Shown here piece by piece: positions 1 to 6,155 of a stretch of 8,826 nt of DNA. Where the stretch lies: assembly GCA_046155815.1 (NCBI GenBank), contig JBJXFY010000329.1, positions 1 to 8,826 on the forward strand, written 5' to 3'. This DNA is from JBJXFY01 sp046155815 (GTDB lineage: Bacteria; Verrucomicrobiota; Verrucomicrobiia; Limisphaerales; CAIMTB01). The notes beneath the pieces are model-generated. The model saw nothing but the letters and a program-made list of their open reading frames with translations, did not search any database and was not told the origin of the DNA. The stretch's first letter is position 1. Every line of letters begins with the position of its first letter. The translations under genes were made by a program, and so were the position numbers.

Positions 1-2603
1 CCGGCGGCGGGAACGTCGTCGCCCTCGATGAAGTGCAGCCAGGTCGGGCCGGACTTCTGGGTGTTCGAGATACGCCAGATCTGGCCGGAACCGGCCAGCT
101 CGCCCGCGTCGCCCACCTGGCCGCCCATCTCGGCGTAGCAGACGGAGTGGTTCAGCACGACGACCGTCCGGTCCTTGAGCTGGACGACCTCCTGCACCTC
201 GGCACCGGCCTCCGTGTGGTCGTAGCCGAGGAAGGCGGTGGGCGTCTTGGTCTCGATCTGGGAGAGCTCGATGACGGTCTTCTTCTGCGCGGCGCGGGCG
301 CGGGCGCGCTGCTCCTCCATCAGCTTCTCAAAGCCCTCCTTGTCCACCGTCAGCCCGCGCTCGCGGGCCATTAGCTCGGTGAGGTCGAGGGGGAAGCCAT
401 AGGTATCGTAGAGTTCAAATGCATCTTTCCCACGAATGTTTGGAATGCCCTTCAAGATATCTCGCCAAGCTCCGGAGCGAATAGCTTCAAGCGGAGTACC
501 TATCTTCATTCCATCCTTTCGGGACAATTCTAGCTTACCCCACTCTGATCCGGGCACGATAGTGCCTCCGGGGAGCACAGATCGAATCGTTGTTGCCAAA
601 GGTCGATATCCCTCTAGCAGCGCCAAATCCATCACTGCACCAAGCAAGGCTTCGCTTTCAAACAACGCTATCCCACGATCCAAAGTCTTGTTGAATGCCT
701 CTTCCTCCCGCCTCAGCACGTCCTTCACCTGCTGCTGCTTCGCGCGGATCTCGGGGAACACGTCGCCCATCGTCCGGGCGAGCACGTCCACCAGCTTGTA
801 GAAGAACGGCTCCTTGAAGCCGAGCGTGCGGCCGTAGCGGACGGCGCGGCGCAGGATGCGGCGCAGCACGTAGTTCCGGTCCGTGTTGCCCGGCTGGATG
901 CCGTCGGCCACCGCGAAGCTCAGCGTCCGGATGTGGTCCGCGATGACGCGGAAGGCGATGTCGAGCTGGACCTGCTCCGGGGAGCACACGCGTCCCGCGT
1001 GTCCTTCGAGGCGTCCCGCCGAGAAGCCCGTTTCAACTGATTTTTCAGAGGAAGCTTGCAGGGATGAGGTTTCCGGCGCGACGCCGGAAACGGCACGCGG
1101 GATGCCTGCGCTCCCGGTCTCTGCGCCGGGAGTCCAGATCCAAGCGTAGGGCTCAGTGACCGGCACCACCCCGGTGTCCCAGGGATTGCGGCAGATGTAA
1201 TGAAACTTTTCCTCCAGGTCGGCATCCGAACGCATCATGCGGTCGAAGGACTCCTTCTCCCACACGCCGCCGGTTGTGTTCTCGGCCTTGTTGATCTCGT
1301 GCGCGGTGAATGACTTGATCGAATGCAGGAGTTCGGTCAGTGACCAGAAGACCGGGTTGCCGTCCGGATCCTGTTCCTTGACCTGCGGCTCGAAGAGGAA
1401 GTGGACATGGTCCGGCATGACGCAGGCGGCGTACAGTTGCCAGCGGCGTTGGCGGTCGGTGAACAGCAGGCTTTCCAAGACGATGTCGCGCGCCTTGGGC
1501 GAGAGCTGGCGACGGTCCGTGGTCGAGAAGGTGACCATGTATTTCGCCCAGGGACGCTCGAAGTGGGGCAGGTTGCGCCTGGAGTATTTCGAGCCGACGG
1601 CGGATTCGATCGTGGTCGGGATGTTTGTGGGACGGGTTTCCGGCGCGACGCCGGAAACGACACGCGGGACGCGTGTGCTCCCCAATTCGTCGCCCGGCAG
1701 CGTGCTGCCGTACTTCTTCCCGCTCAGCTTCTCCAGCTCGTCGAAGATCGGGCGGAAGATGTCGGTCTCGTAGTTGGAAATCTTGGCGTCCGCAAAGTCA
1801 GTGAATCCCTTCGTCCCCTGGATGATGGAGGTCACCCGCTCGAAGCCCATGCCGGTGTCCACATGCTGGGCGGGCAGCGGGCTGAAGGTGCCGTCGGCGT
1901 TCGCGTTGTACTGGATGAAGACGAGGGTCCAGATCTCGATGCACTTGGGGCTGCCCTGGTTCACCAGCGCGCCCTTCGTGTCGCCGAGCGGGGTGAGGTC
2001 CACGTGCAGCTCCGAGCACGGGCCGCACGGGCCGGTGTCGCCCATCATCCAGAAATTGTCCTTCTTGTTGCCGTTGACGATGTGGACGGCCGGGTCGAGG
2101 CCCACGCTGCGGAACAGCCGCGCCCAGTGATCCCACGCCTCCTGGTCGAACTCACTCGGGTCGCCCTTGGCCTTGTCCGGATTGTACACCGTCGCGTAGA
2201 GCCGCTCGGGCGGGAACTTCCAGGTTCCAACGACCAGCTCCCACGCCCACTCGATGGCCTCCTGCTTGAAGTAGTCGCCGAAGGACCAGTTCCCGAGCAT
2301 CTCGAAGAATGTGTGGTGGTAGGTGTCGAGCCCCACGTCATCGAGGTCGTTGTGCTTGCCGCCGGCGCGGATGCACTTCTGGGTGTCGGCGGCGCGGGTG
2401 TCGCTGCCGAGGACGGCACCGGCCCACTTCGAGACGTCGGCCCGCCGCTCGCCGAGGAAGATCGGCACGAACTGGTTCATGCCGGCGTTGGTAAACAGCA
2501 GGTTCGGGCTGTCCGGCAGGAGCGAGGACGAGGGAACGAGGGTGTGGTGCTTCGACTTGAAGAAGTCGAGGAACGACTGGCGGATCTGGGCGGACGTCAT
2601 CAT
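1..2603 (-). CDS. alaS: Alanyl-tRNA synthetase with in-frame RAYT insertion (partial, 3' end beyond window)
   Basis: AlaS charges tRNA-Ala with alanine in the cytoplasm and hydrolyses mischarged Ser/Gly-tRNA-Ala. I translated most of the minus-strand frame by hand from 1860 down to the left edge, covering the whole insert, and found no stop. Residues 1-306 are the class II catalytic domain: N-terminus MMTSAQIRQSFLDFFKSKHH, then FTNAGMNQF, HHTFFEMLGNWSFGDYFK, MMGDTGPCGPCSE and TGMGFERV. After SGKKYGSTLPGDE the protein enters a foreign stretch (about 307-542) carrying a RAYT transposase domain. It then resumes with QLDIAFRVIADHIRTL and the tRNA-binding part (NYVLRRILRRAVRYG, LYDTYGFPLDLTELMARERG). 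The editing domain begins with CYAEMGGQVGD before the window ends. Two adjacent ATG codons (2603 and 2600) are possible starts; no clear Shine-Dalgarno sequence is seen. Codons for about residues 628-728 are unusually AT-rich. The gene identity is certain; whether the product is active is not shown. Confidence 0.95.
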   Translation of the reverse strand, partial: MMTSAQIRQSFLDFFKSKHHTLVPSSSLLPDSPNLLFTNAGMNQFVPIFLGERRADVSKWAGAVLGSDTRAADTQKCIRAGGKHNDLDDVGLDTYHHTFFEMLGNWSFGDYFKQEAIEWAWELVVGTWKFPPERLYATVYNPDKAKGDPSEFDQEAWDHWARLFRSVGLDPAVHIVNGNKKDNFWMMGDTGPCGPCSELHVDLTPLGDTKGALVNQGSPKCIEIWTLVFIQYNANADGTFSPLPAQHVDTGMGFERVTSIIQGTKGFTDFADAKISNYETDIFRPIFDELEKLSGKKYGSTLPGDELGSTRVPRVVSGVAPETRPTNIPTTIESAVGSKYSRRNLPHFERPWAKYMVTFSTTDRRQLSPKARDIVLESLLFTDRQRRWQLYAACVMPDHVHFLFEPQVKEQDPDGNPVFWSLTELLHSIKSFTAHEINKAENTTGGVWEKESFDRMMRSDADLEEKFHYICRNPWDTGVVPVTEPYAWIWTPGAETGSAGIPRAVSGVAPETSSLQASSEKSVETGFSAGRLEGHAGRVCSPEQVQLDIAFRVIADHIRTLSFAVADGIQPGNTDRNYVLRRILRRAVRYGRTLGFKEPFFYKLVDVLARTMGDVFPEIRAKQQQVKDVLRREEEAFNKTLDRGIALFESEALLGAVMDLALLEGYRPLATTIRSVLPGGTIVPGSEWGKLELSRKDGMKIGTPLEAIRSGAWRDILKGIPNIRGKDAFELYDTYGFPLDLTELMARERGLTVDKEGFEKLMEEQRARARAAQKKTVIELSQIETKTPTAFLGYDHTEAGAEVQEVVQLKDRTVVVLNHSVCYAEMGGQVGDAGELAGSGQIWRISNTQKSGPTWLHFIEGDDVPAA
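421..720. other. Low-GC, expanded segment within alaS
   Basis: I count 156 G+C in 300 bases (52%), against 41 of 60 (68%) in 721-780 and visibly higher values elsewhere. On the minus strand it encodes part of AlaS from EEEAFNKTLDRGIALF to GKDAFELYDTYGF. About 70 residues separate these two conserved blocks, where I recall usually only about 10-25. The codons include ATA, CTA, TTG, CGA and GGT, which the rest of the gene avoids. The frame is intact. It could be a recombined segment from a lower-GC donor or a second, eroded insertion. I recognise no domain in the extra part. Confidence 0.6.
979..1003 (+). repeat. REP palindrome, left terminal inverted repeat of the RAYT element
   Basis: It consists of a GGGGAGC lead followed by the perfect hairpin ACACGCG-TCC-CGCGTGT and a trailing C. 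All 25 bases match the reverse complement of 1659-1683. A short GGAG-type lead 5' of a hairpin is the classic REP layout recognised by RAYT enzymes. The guide role is inferred from the family. Confidence 0.85.
1003..1052 (+). repeat. Further imperfect palindromes in the tail of the RAYT element
   Basis: Two small inverted repeats lie between the left terminal REP and the internal REP. One is an imperfect palindrome near 1004-1026 with arms CTTCGAGGCG and CGCCGAGAAG. The other is CTGATTTTTCAG near 1036-1047. They encode the low-complexity tail that joins the transposase back to AlaS and have no recognised protein domain. Confidence 0.4.
1069..1116 (+). repeat. Internal REP unit (double palindrome), degenerate copy
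   Basis: It starts with a perfect 9-bp-arm palindrome (GTTTCCGGC / GCCGGAAAC, 1069-1091) and continues into a degenerate copy of the terminal REP ending in GCTCCC. It is a direct repeat of 1636-1683 with four mismatches over 47 aligned bases, plus one more at the last base. It lies just after the transposase catalytic region in the direction of translation. A further small hairpin (CTCCCGG at 1111-1117 with CCGGGAG at 1126-1132) overlaps its end. Confidence 0.8.
1636..1683 (+). repeat. REP unit (double palindrome), right end of the RAYT element
   Basis: It combines palindrome GTTTCCGGC/GCCGGAAAC (1636-1658) with hairpin ACACGCG-GGA-CGCGTGT and a GCTCCCC edge. The last 25 bases (1659-1683) are the right terminal inverted repeat. 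It is the better-preserved partner of 1069-1116. Confidence 0.85.
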
Positions 2604-2912
2604 GGGGCTCGGGGCCGTCAAAACAGGGGCGGGACAGTAGGGGCCGGCGGGCAAGCGCGGCTAGGGGGAAGTTGGCCGGCGTGGCGGCGACGCCTCGTCG
2701 CCGAAGGTGTCCGCGGCACCCCGCCGCGGATGGAGCGCATGGCCGGGTGAAGAGAAGGCAGGCTAGGCCGTGCCCGGATGTGAATGGCGCGGCCCTGCGG
2801 CGGCTACGGACGGAGCGCGGCGGGGCGCCGCGGGCACTCTGCTGCGGCGGGACGTCCCAGCCACGCAGCCACACGCTCGCCGGCCGGCCCGTCGCGCGCC
2901 ACACTGCCGCCG
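2604..2912. other. Divergent intergenic region with three perfect short palindromes
   Basis: This 309-bp gap separates divergent alaS and the lipoprotein gene, so both promoters should lie here, but I cannot pick convincing -35/-10 boxes. It holds three perfect hairpins: GGCGACG-CCT-CGTCGCC (2686-2702), TCCGCGGC-ACCCC-GCCGCGGA (2710-2730) and CGCGGCG-GGG-CGCCGCG (2816-2832). The first two are spaced only 7 bases apart, like the double-palindrome units inside alaS but with a different sequence. An in-frame ATG at 2784 could extend the lipoprotein upstream, but the signal peptide argues against it. Confidence 0.5.
2686..2730. repeat. Tandem palindrome pair upstream of alaS (REP/BIME-like)
   Basis: A perfect 7-bp stem with a 3-base loop (2686-2702) is followed after 7 bases by a perfect 8-bp stem with a 5-base loop (2710-2730), then TGGAGC. 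The layout resembles the two-palindrome REP units at 1069 and 1636, but the sequences differ, so this would be another family. It lies about 83-127 bases upstream of the alaS start. It could instead be a leader structure in the alaS mRNA. Confidence 0.45.
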
Positions 2913-3368
2913 ATGAAGTTCCCTCCCTCCGCCGTGGCCGCGCTGGCCGCCGCCGGCCTGCTGGCCGCGTGCAGCGGCATTTCGTTGGCCCCGCCCGGTG
3001 TGACGCTGCTGGCCCCGGCCGTGCGGGGCCGGATCGTGAACGCCGATACCGGCGAACCCCTCCGTGGCGCCCGCGTGGCCCGCGAGCCGTTCGTGCCGCC
3101 GGTGGCCGGCCGCAGTCCGGCCGGGGCGGAGCGCCTGGCCACGCGCGATCCCTCCACGCGCACACGCCGCGACGGCACGTTCGAGCTTCCCGCCCTGCGC
3201 GCCGCGCGCCTGCTGCTGGCCGACGAGCGCCTGCCTGACCGCCGGCTGGTCATCGAGCACCGGGGCTTCACGATGTTCGACACGAACCTGCCCAAGCTGA
3301 AGACCGGCCCCGACGGCCGCGTGCCGGAGATGGACGTGGGCGTGGTGCGGCTGCAGCCGGTGCCATGA
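2913..3368 (+). CDS. Small lipoprotein with carboxypeptidase-regulatory-like fold
   Basis: A 151-residue predicted lipoprotein. The chosen ATG at 2913 gives a short signal peptide (MKFPPSAVAALAAAGLL) ending in the lipobox L17-A-A-C20, so the mature protein should be lipidated at Cys20 and membrane-anchored. The same frame can be extended to an ATG at 2784, but that would bury the signal peptide behind 43 arginine/alanine-rich residues. Residues 37-60 (VRGRIVNADTGEPLRGARVA) and 84-95 (TRRDGTFELPAL) carry the pattern of a transthyretin-like carboxypeptidase regulatory domain, which is usually a binding or structural beta-sandwich module rather than an enzyme. The stop overlaps the start of the glycosyltransferase gene (ATGA), suggesting coupled translation. 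The specific function is unknown. Confidence 0.75.
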   Translation: MKFPPSAVAALAAAGLLAACSGISLAPPGVTLLAPAVRGRIVNADTGEPLRGARVAREPFVPPVAGRSPAGAERLATRDPSTRTRRDGTFELPALRAARLLLADERLPDRRLVIEHRGFTMFDTNLPKLKTGPDGRVPEMDVGVVRLQPVP

Positions 3369-4420
3369 TGCCGCCGGCCGATGGCGGGCTGGAAGGCCGG
3401 CCCTCCACGCCTCCGCGCGTCAGCGTCGTGCTGCCGGTCTTCAACGCGCTCGCCACGCTGCCACGCGCCGTCGCCTCGGTCCGCGCCCAGACCTTCGCGG
3501 ACTGGGAACTCGTCGCCGTGGACGACGGCTCGACGGACGGCTCGGGCGAGTGGCTGGCGCAGGCGGCGAAGGAAGAGCCGCGGCTGCGCGTCCTGCGCCG
3601 GCCGCACATGGGCCTCGTGCCGACGCTGAATGACGGCTTGGCCGCGGCCCGCGGCGAGTTCGTCGCGCGGATGGACGCGGACGACGAATGCCTGCCGGAC
3701 CGGCTGGCGGCGCAGGTGGAGATGCTTGAGGCCAACCCGTCCTTCGGCGTCGCGGGATGCCTCGTTGAGTTCGCGGGCGACCGCGCGGCGCAGGCGGGCT
3801 ACGCGGCGCATGCGGACTGGCTGAACTCCCTCGTCACGCTGGAGCAGATCGCGCTGGGCCGCTTCATCGAGTCGCCGCACGCGCATCCGAGCGTGATGTT
3901 CCGCCGTGACTTGGCGACGCGGCGCGGCGGCTACCGGGACGGGCCGTTCCCCGAGGATTACGAGCTGTGGCTGCGGTGGCTGGAGGCGGGCGTGCGGATG
4001 GCCAAGGTGCCGCGCGTGCTGCTGCGCTGGCATGACCCGCCGGGGCGGCTGTCGCGCACGGACGCGCGGTATGCGCCGGCGGCGTTCTTCCGGCTGAAGG
4101 CGCCGTTTCTCGCGCGCTGGCTCCGGGCGCACGCGGCGGGCCGCACGGTCTGGGTGGCCGGCGCGGGCCGGCTGACGCGGCGACGCGTGGAACTGATCGG
4201 GGCGGAGGGCGTGCGGGTGGCGGGCTTCGTGGACGTGAACCCGCGGCGGCTCGGCGTGGCGCGCGACGGCCGGCGGATCATCGCGTGGGAGAAGCTGCCG
4301 CCGCCGGGCGAAGTCTTCCTGCTCGGCTACGTGGCGAACCGCGGCGTGCGCGGGCCGCAGCGGGAGTTCCTCGCCGCGCGCGGGTGGCGGGAGGGCGTGG
4401 ATTTCCTGTTCGCGGCGTGA
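3365..4420 (+). CDS. Family 2 glycosyltransferase with C-terminal Rossmann-like domain
   Basis: A 351-residue probable inverting GT-A glycosyltransferase that would transfer a sugar from a nucleotide-sugar donor to a cell-surface glycan or lipid; donor and acceptor cannot be told from sequence. Residues 18-225 form the GT2 domain: VSVVLPVFN, the donor-binding VDDGSTDGS (D53, D54), the metal-binding D104-A-D-D107, and PEDYELWLR, whose E197-D198 supplies the likely catalytic base. No transmembrane segment is evident. Residues 262-351 form a second domain beginning VWVAGAGRLTRR, which looks like a Rossmann nucleotide-binding loop, and ending GWREGVDFLFAA. Its role is unknown. Two ATGs (3365 and 3368) overlap the lipoprotein stop, so the genes are probably translationally coupled. 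Confidence 0.88.
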   Translation: MMPPADGGLEGRPSTPPRVSVVLPVFNALATLPRAVASVRAQTFADWELVAVDDGSTDGSGEWLAQAAKEEPRLRVLRRPHMGLVPTLNDGLAAARGEFVARMDADDECLPDRLAAQVEMLEANPSFGVAGCLVEFAGDRAAQAGYAAHADWLNSLVTLEQIALGRFIESPHAHPSVMFRRDLATRRGGYRDGPFPEDYELWLRWLEAGVRMAKVPRVLLRWHDPPGRLSRTDARYAPAAFFRLKAPFLARWLRAHAAGRTVWVAGAGRLTRRRVELIGAEGVRVAGFVDVNPRRLGVARDGRRIIAWEKLPPPGEVFLLGYVANRGVRGPQREFLAARGWREGVDFLFAA

Positions 4421-4473
4421 GCGGGTTCCGCGGCGTTGAAAGCCGCCGGGTGTCCTGCCTAGCCTGCCTCGCG

Positions 4474-6102
4474 ATGCCTCGCTGGAAGCTGTTGCCCATC
4501 CTCGCCACCGTCGCGCTGGCTTGCACCGCCCGCGCGGACGAGGCCGACCTCAAGGCCCGCCTCAAGCGCGGCCAGGTGCTTTACATCGCGCAATGTTCGA
4601 TGTGCCACCAGGTCACCGGGCAGGGCGTGCCGGGTGTGTACCCGCCGTTGGCCAAGGCCGACTTCCTGCGGGACCACCCGGAGCGCGCCATCCGCGCGAT
4701 CGTCGAGGGCCTGAGCGGCAAGATCACCGTGAACGGCCGCGAGTACGAGGGCCGCATGCCCGCCGCCGTGCTCAACGACCAGCAGGCCGCCGACGTGCTG
4801 ACGTATGTTCATCAGGCGTGGGGCAACACGCCGCGCGTCGTCACGGCCGACGAGGTGAAGGAAGTCCGCGCGAAGTCCGCCTTCCCCACCTTCGAGGTGC
4901 TGGTGAAGGCAAACGAGTTCGCCCCCCTGCCCGCGCCGCCGGAGGGCCTCACGGTGCGCGAGGTGGCGCGGCTGCCGGAGTTTGGCACCCGCCTTGCCAG
5001 CGACGGCCGCGGGCGCGTGCTGTACGTGCTCGGCCAGGCCGGCGCGGTGTGGCGGCTCGAAGTGGCCACGGGCCAGCTCCGGCAGATCCTCAAGGCGGCC
5101 GACTACATGGACGTGTCGCGCGGCGAGCCGAGCACGCTGGGCTTCACGCTCGATTCGCAGCAGCGCCTGTGGCTCGTGACCAACCAGCGTGTCGAGGGCA
5201 GCCCCTTCGTCACCAACGAGGTCGTGATCTTCCGCAGCCCCGCGCCGATCACGGTCGAGCCGGTGAAGCTGGCCCCGTGGTTCCGCACGAACTACCCCTT
5301 CGGCATCGGCCCCTACAACCACGGCGTGAGCCAGATCAGCTTCGGACCGGACGGGATGCTCTACCTGGCCAGCGGCTCGCGCACCGATGGCGGCGAGGCG
5401 GGCACGGACCCGCGCTACTACACCGGCGGCGAGACGGACCTCACGGCCTGCCTCTGGCGGCTGGACCCGAACTCGGAGGCGCCGAAGCTCGAGGCCTTCG
5501 CGCACGGTATCCGCAACGCCTACGCCTTCGCGTGGGACGGCCAGCGCCGGCTTTTCACCGTGAGCAACGGCCCGGACGCGGACGCGCCGGAGGAGATGGA
5601 CTTCATCGAGCCCGGCCGGCACTACGGCTTCCCGTACCAGTTCTCCGACTGGAAAAAGAAGGCGTACCCGCACACGCCGGACGCGCCGGCGGGGCTGGCC
5701 TTCACGCCGCCGGTGATGAACTTCGGGCCGGACGCGGGCGGCGCGCCGGACGCGCCCATCGGCACCTTCGACCCGCACTCGTCGCCGGCGGGGATGGCGT
5801 GGCTGGGCGACGACTGGCCGGAGCCGTGGCGCGGGAGTTTCCTCGTGAGCCGCTTCGGCATCCTGCTCGCGCGGCCGAAGGACACGGGGTTCGACGTGGT
5901 GTCCGTCAAGCTTCGCAAGGTGGCCACCGGCGCGAGCGAGGCGGAAGTGCGCACGGTGCTGGCGCCGCTGGGCCGGCCGATTGACGTGCATCCCGCGCCG
6001 GGCGGCCGGGCCTTCATCCTCGAGTACACGCGCCCGACGAACTTCAAGGACCAGCCCGGCTGGCTCCCGGGCCGGGTGATCGAGCTGGCGGTGAAGCGGT
6101 AG
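4474..6102 (+). CDS. Exported cytochrome c / PQQ-type sugar dehydrogenase-like propeller protein
   Basis: A 542-residue periplasmic protein. The start at 4474 is chosen because it yields a signal peptide (MPRWKLLPILATVALAC..) with likely cleavage after ARA at residue 21; longer in-frame starts run into the upstream gene. Residues 30-115 are a class I cytochrome c domain with heme-binding C41-S-M-C44-H45 and a probable axial Met at 95 (EGRMPAAVL). Residues 160-540 match the glucose/sorbosone dehydrogenase beta-propeller: FGPDGMLYLASGSRTDGG (290-307), HGIRNAYAFAW (344-354), EEMDFIEPGRHYGFPY (373-388) and a C-terminal PIDVHPAPGGRAFILEY. Such proteins oxidise sugars or alcohols with PQQ and pass electrons to the heme. 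The substrate is unknown and the PQQ dependence is inferred. It starts 53 bases after the glycosyltransferase, so it may share its transcript. Confidence 0.87.
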   Translation: MPRWKLLPILATVALACTARADEADLKARLKRGQVLYIAQCSMCHQVTGQGVPGVYPPLAKADFLRDHPERAIRAIVEGLSGKITVNGREYEGRMPAAVLNDQQAADVLTYVHQAWGNTPRVVTADEVKEVRAKSAFPTFEVLVKANEFAPLPAPPEGLTVREVARLPEFGTRLASDGRGRVLYVLGQAGAVWRLEVATGQLRQILKAADYMDVSRGEPSTLGFTLDSQQRLWLVTNQRVEGSPFVTNEVVIFRSPAPITVEPVKLAPWFRTNYPFGIGPYNHGVSQISFGPDGMLYLASGSRTDGGEAGTDPRYYTGGETDLTACLWRLDPNSEAPKLEAFAHGIRNAYAFAWDGQRRLFTVSNGPDADAPEEMDFIEPGRHYGFPYQFSDWKKKAYPHTPDAPAGLAFTPPVMNFGPDAGGAPDAPIGTFDPHSSPAGMAWLGDDWPEPWRGSFLVSRFGILLARPKDTGFDVVSVKLRKVATGASEAEVRTVLAPLGRPIDVHPAPGGRAFILEYTRPTNFKDQPGWLPGRVIELAVKR

Positions 6103-6109
6103 CGGCCTG

Positions 6110-6132
6110 CCGCCGCGCCATCAGTGCGGCGG
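6110..6132. terminator. GC hairpin between convergent genes, possible terminator
   Basis: A perfect 7-bp stem CCGCCGC / GCGGCGG with a 9-base loop lies 7 bases after the stop of the propeller-protein gene and ahead of the convergent HAD gene's stop (6156-6158). There is no T-run on either side, so intrinsic termination is doubtful. Confidence 0.3.
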
Positions 6133-6155
6133 ACACCGATCACCGGCAGGGATCG

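Larger units (their letters stand above)
979..1683 (-). mobile_element. REP-associated tyrosine transposase (RAYT) element inside alaS
   Basis: This 705-bp element is bounded by a perfect 25-bp inverted repeat (979-1003 and 1659-1683), each end being itself a palindromic REP. Read on the minus strand in the alaS frame it encodes an IS200-like (Y1/HUH) transposase: YMVTFSTTDRRQLSPKARDI near fusion residues 355-374, the HUH pair H399-V-H401 within MPDHVHFLFEP, SIKSFTAHEIN, GGVWEKESFDRMMRS, and YICRNPWDTG, whose Y469 is the likely catalytic tyrosine by analogy with the family. RAYTs are single-strand transposases thought to move REP palindromes. The transposase has no stop of its own: its frame continues through a REP-derived tail back into AlaS. 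An internal ATG at 1538 or a nearby alternative codon might allow separate initiation, but no ribosome-binding site is evident. The catalytic residues look intact. No target duplication is seen, as expected for this family. Confidence 0.88.

Noticed and set aside
436..801. Plus-strand open frame in the low-GC patch
   Set aside because: It is antisense to AlaS coding sequence that includes conserved blocks. I see no ribosome-binding site or recognisable domain.
979..1683. Intein in AlaS
   Set aside because: The insert lacks intein splice motifs (no Cys/Ser start block, no terminal His-Asn) and instead shows HUH transposase motifs and REP ends.
979..1683. CRISPR-like repeats
   Set aside because: Only three repeat units occur, in mixed orientation and with irregular spacing; they are REP palindromes around a transposase.
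1..2603. alaS as a disrupted pseudogene
   Set aside because: The codons I checked are open across the window, the insert is a multiple of three, and the catalytic and editing motifs seen are intact. Inactivity cannot be excluded but is not indicated by the sequence.
1401..2750. Long plus-strand open frame opposite alaS
   Set aside because: It is antisense to strongly conserved AlaS sequence and has the arginine/valine-rich composition typical of GC-rich shadow frames.
4459..5991. Long minus-strand open frame opposite the cytochrome/propeller gene
   Set aside because: It is a shadow of a gene with clear signal peptide, heme and propeller motifs on the plus strand; the translation is low-complexity and His/Arg/Ala-rich.
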